DNA of 32,367 nucleotides, taken from NCBI GenBank assembly GCA_964582415.1, contig CAZOSF010000022.1:1-32367 (forward strand). The letters are read 5' to 3'. Below the pieces are notes generated by a model that saw only the letters and a program-made list of their open reading frames with translations, did no database searches and was not told where the DNA came from. Positions 31,970 to 32,367 of this stretch are shown here, piece by piece (the stretch's first letter is position 1; each line of letters opens with the position of its first letter). Both the position numbers and the translations under genes were made by a program. Origin of the DNA: CAZOSF01 sp964582415 (lineage in GTDB: Bacteria > Bacteroidota > Bacteroidia > Flavobacteriales > Flavobacteriaceae).

Positions 31970-32367
31970 ATGAAAATGACCCCCACACAATTCTTTTCCC
32001 TTTTAAAATCGGACTTTCCGCACCAACCTACACTGAAACAGGACATTGCATTAGACCTGTTATCGAAGTTTATTTTAAGTGCTGAAAATGAGTCGATTTT
32101 TTTACTGAGAGGGTATGCCGGTACGGGTAAAACAACCCTTATCGGATCGTTGGTAAAGAACCTGTGGAAAGTGCAAAAATCGTTCGTGCTTTTGGCTCCA
32201 ACAGGAAGGGCGGCAAAGGTTATTTCAAATTACAGTGGAAGAGAAGCGCAAACCATTCACAGAAAGATTTATTATCCAAAAAGCAAAAAGGGCGGCGGCA
32301 TCTCATTTACACTTCAAAAAAACAAACATAGAAATGTGCTTTTTGTGGTGGATGAAGCTTCTATGAT
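31970..32367 (+). CDS. RecD-like ATP-dependent DNA helicase (cut by the window end)
   Basis: The first 132 codons of a superfamily 1 helicase; the gene continues beyond the window. Walker A RGYAGTGKTTLI, motif Ia LAPTGRAAKVI and motif II FVVDEASMI are those of RecD-like (RecD2/AAA_30) helicases, with QTIHRKIYYP between. Either ATG at 31970 or the third codon at 31976 could start it. It diverges from the pseudopilin-like gene. Only the N-terminal ATPase half is visible, so the precise subfamily is open. Confidence 0.85.
   Translation, partial: MKMTPTQFFSLLKSDFPHQPTLKQDIALDLLSKFILSAENESIFLLRGYAGTGKTTLIGSLVKNLWKVQKSFVLLAPTGRAAKVISNYSGREAQTIHRKIYYPKSKKGGGISFTLQKNKHRNVLFVVDEASM

Overview
The window is a chromosomal segment from a member of the Bacteroidota, almost certainly Flavobacteriaceae. 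The signs are a type IX secretion gene (porQ), no Shine-Dalgarno sites with A-rich leaders instead, promoters of the TTG-N18/19-TAnnTTTG type, a flavobacterial DnaX without its zinc module, and typical flavobacterial gene pairs (porQ-cmk, pyrR-pyrB, DUF3822 beside rsmD). I see no tRNA, insertion sequence, prophage or CRISPR array. The genus cannot be fixed from this sequence.

Layout. 21-2922 (minus) is an operon of ECF sigma factor, membrane anti-sigma-like protein and two exported beta-repeat proteins. 3131-7450 (plus) holds lon, porQ and cmk. 7615-14352 (plus) is a looser run: cupin, eRF1-like protein, three small membrane proteins, an EamA transporter, a lipoprotein serine hydrolase, a HemG-like flavodoxin and a TPR protein. 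14440-15647 (minus) holds a TMEM175-type channel gene and, in a stretch that looks empty, four tiny genes. 15898-20626 (plus) holds rpsA, pyrR, pyrB, a small conserved gene and tRNase Z. A 45-residue membrane protein gene (minus) follows, then two META lipoproteins, pdxH and the polyphosphate operon sixA-ppk1-ppx. 26556-29447 (minus) carries a 5'-nucleotidase-like gene, miaE and dnaX; rnpB follows on plus; rsmD, DUF3822 and a pseudopilin-like gene are on minus; a RecD-like helicase gene runs off the right end.

The most interesting item is at 14440-15037. Three tandem copies of a 28-residue basic microprotein gene, followed by a 44-residue gene and a strong terminator, lie behind a sequence TGTAACATTTT-N11-CGTCTAT. 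The same element, with identical spacing, lies directly in front of the ECF sigma gene 12 kb away (TGTAACATTTT-N11-CATCTAT). I infer that the microprotein operon belongs to the regulon of this sigma factor or of a close paralogue. A 23-bp dyad abuts its -35 element. The microproteins match no family I know.

Other points are an A10 run in dnaX at the end of the clamp-loader core with an immediate -1 stop (a likely source of a gamma-like product), a 140-nt rpsA leader with mutually exclusive pairings, and a pyrR-pyrB unit with no room for a classical attenuator.
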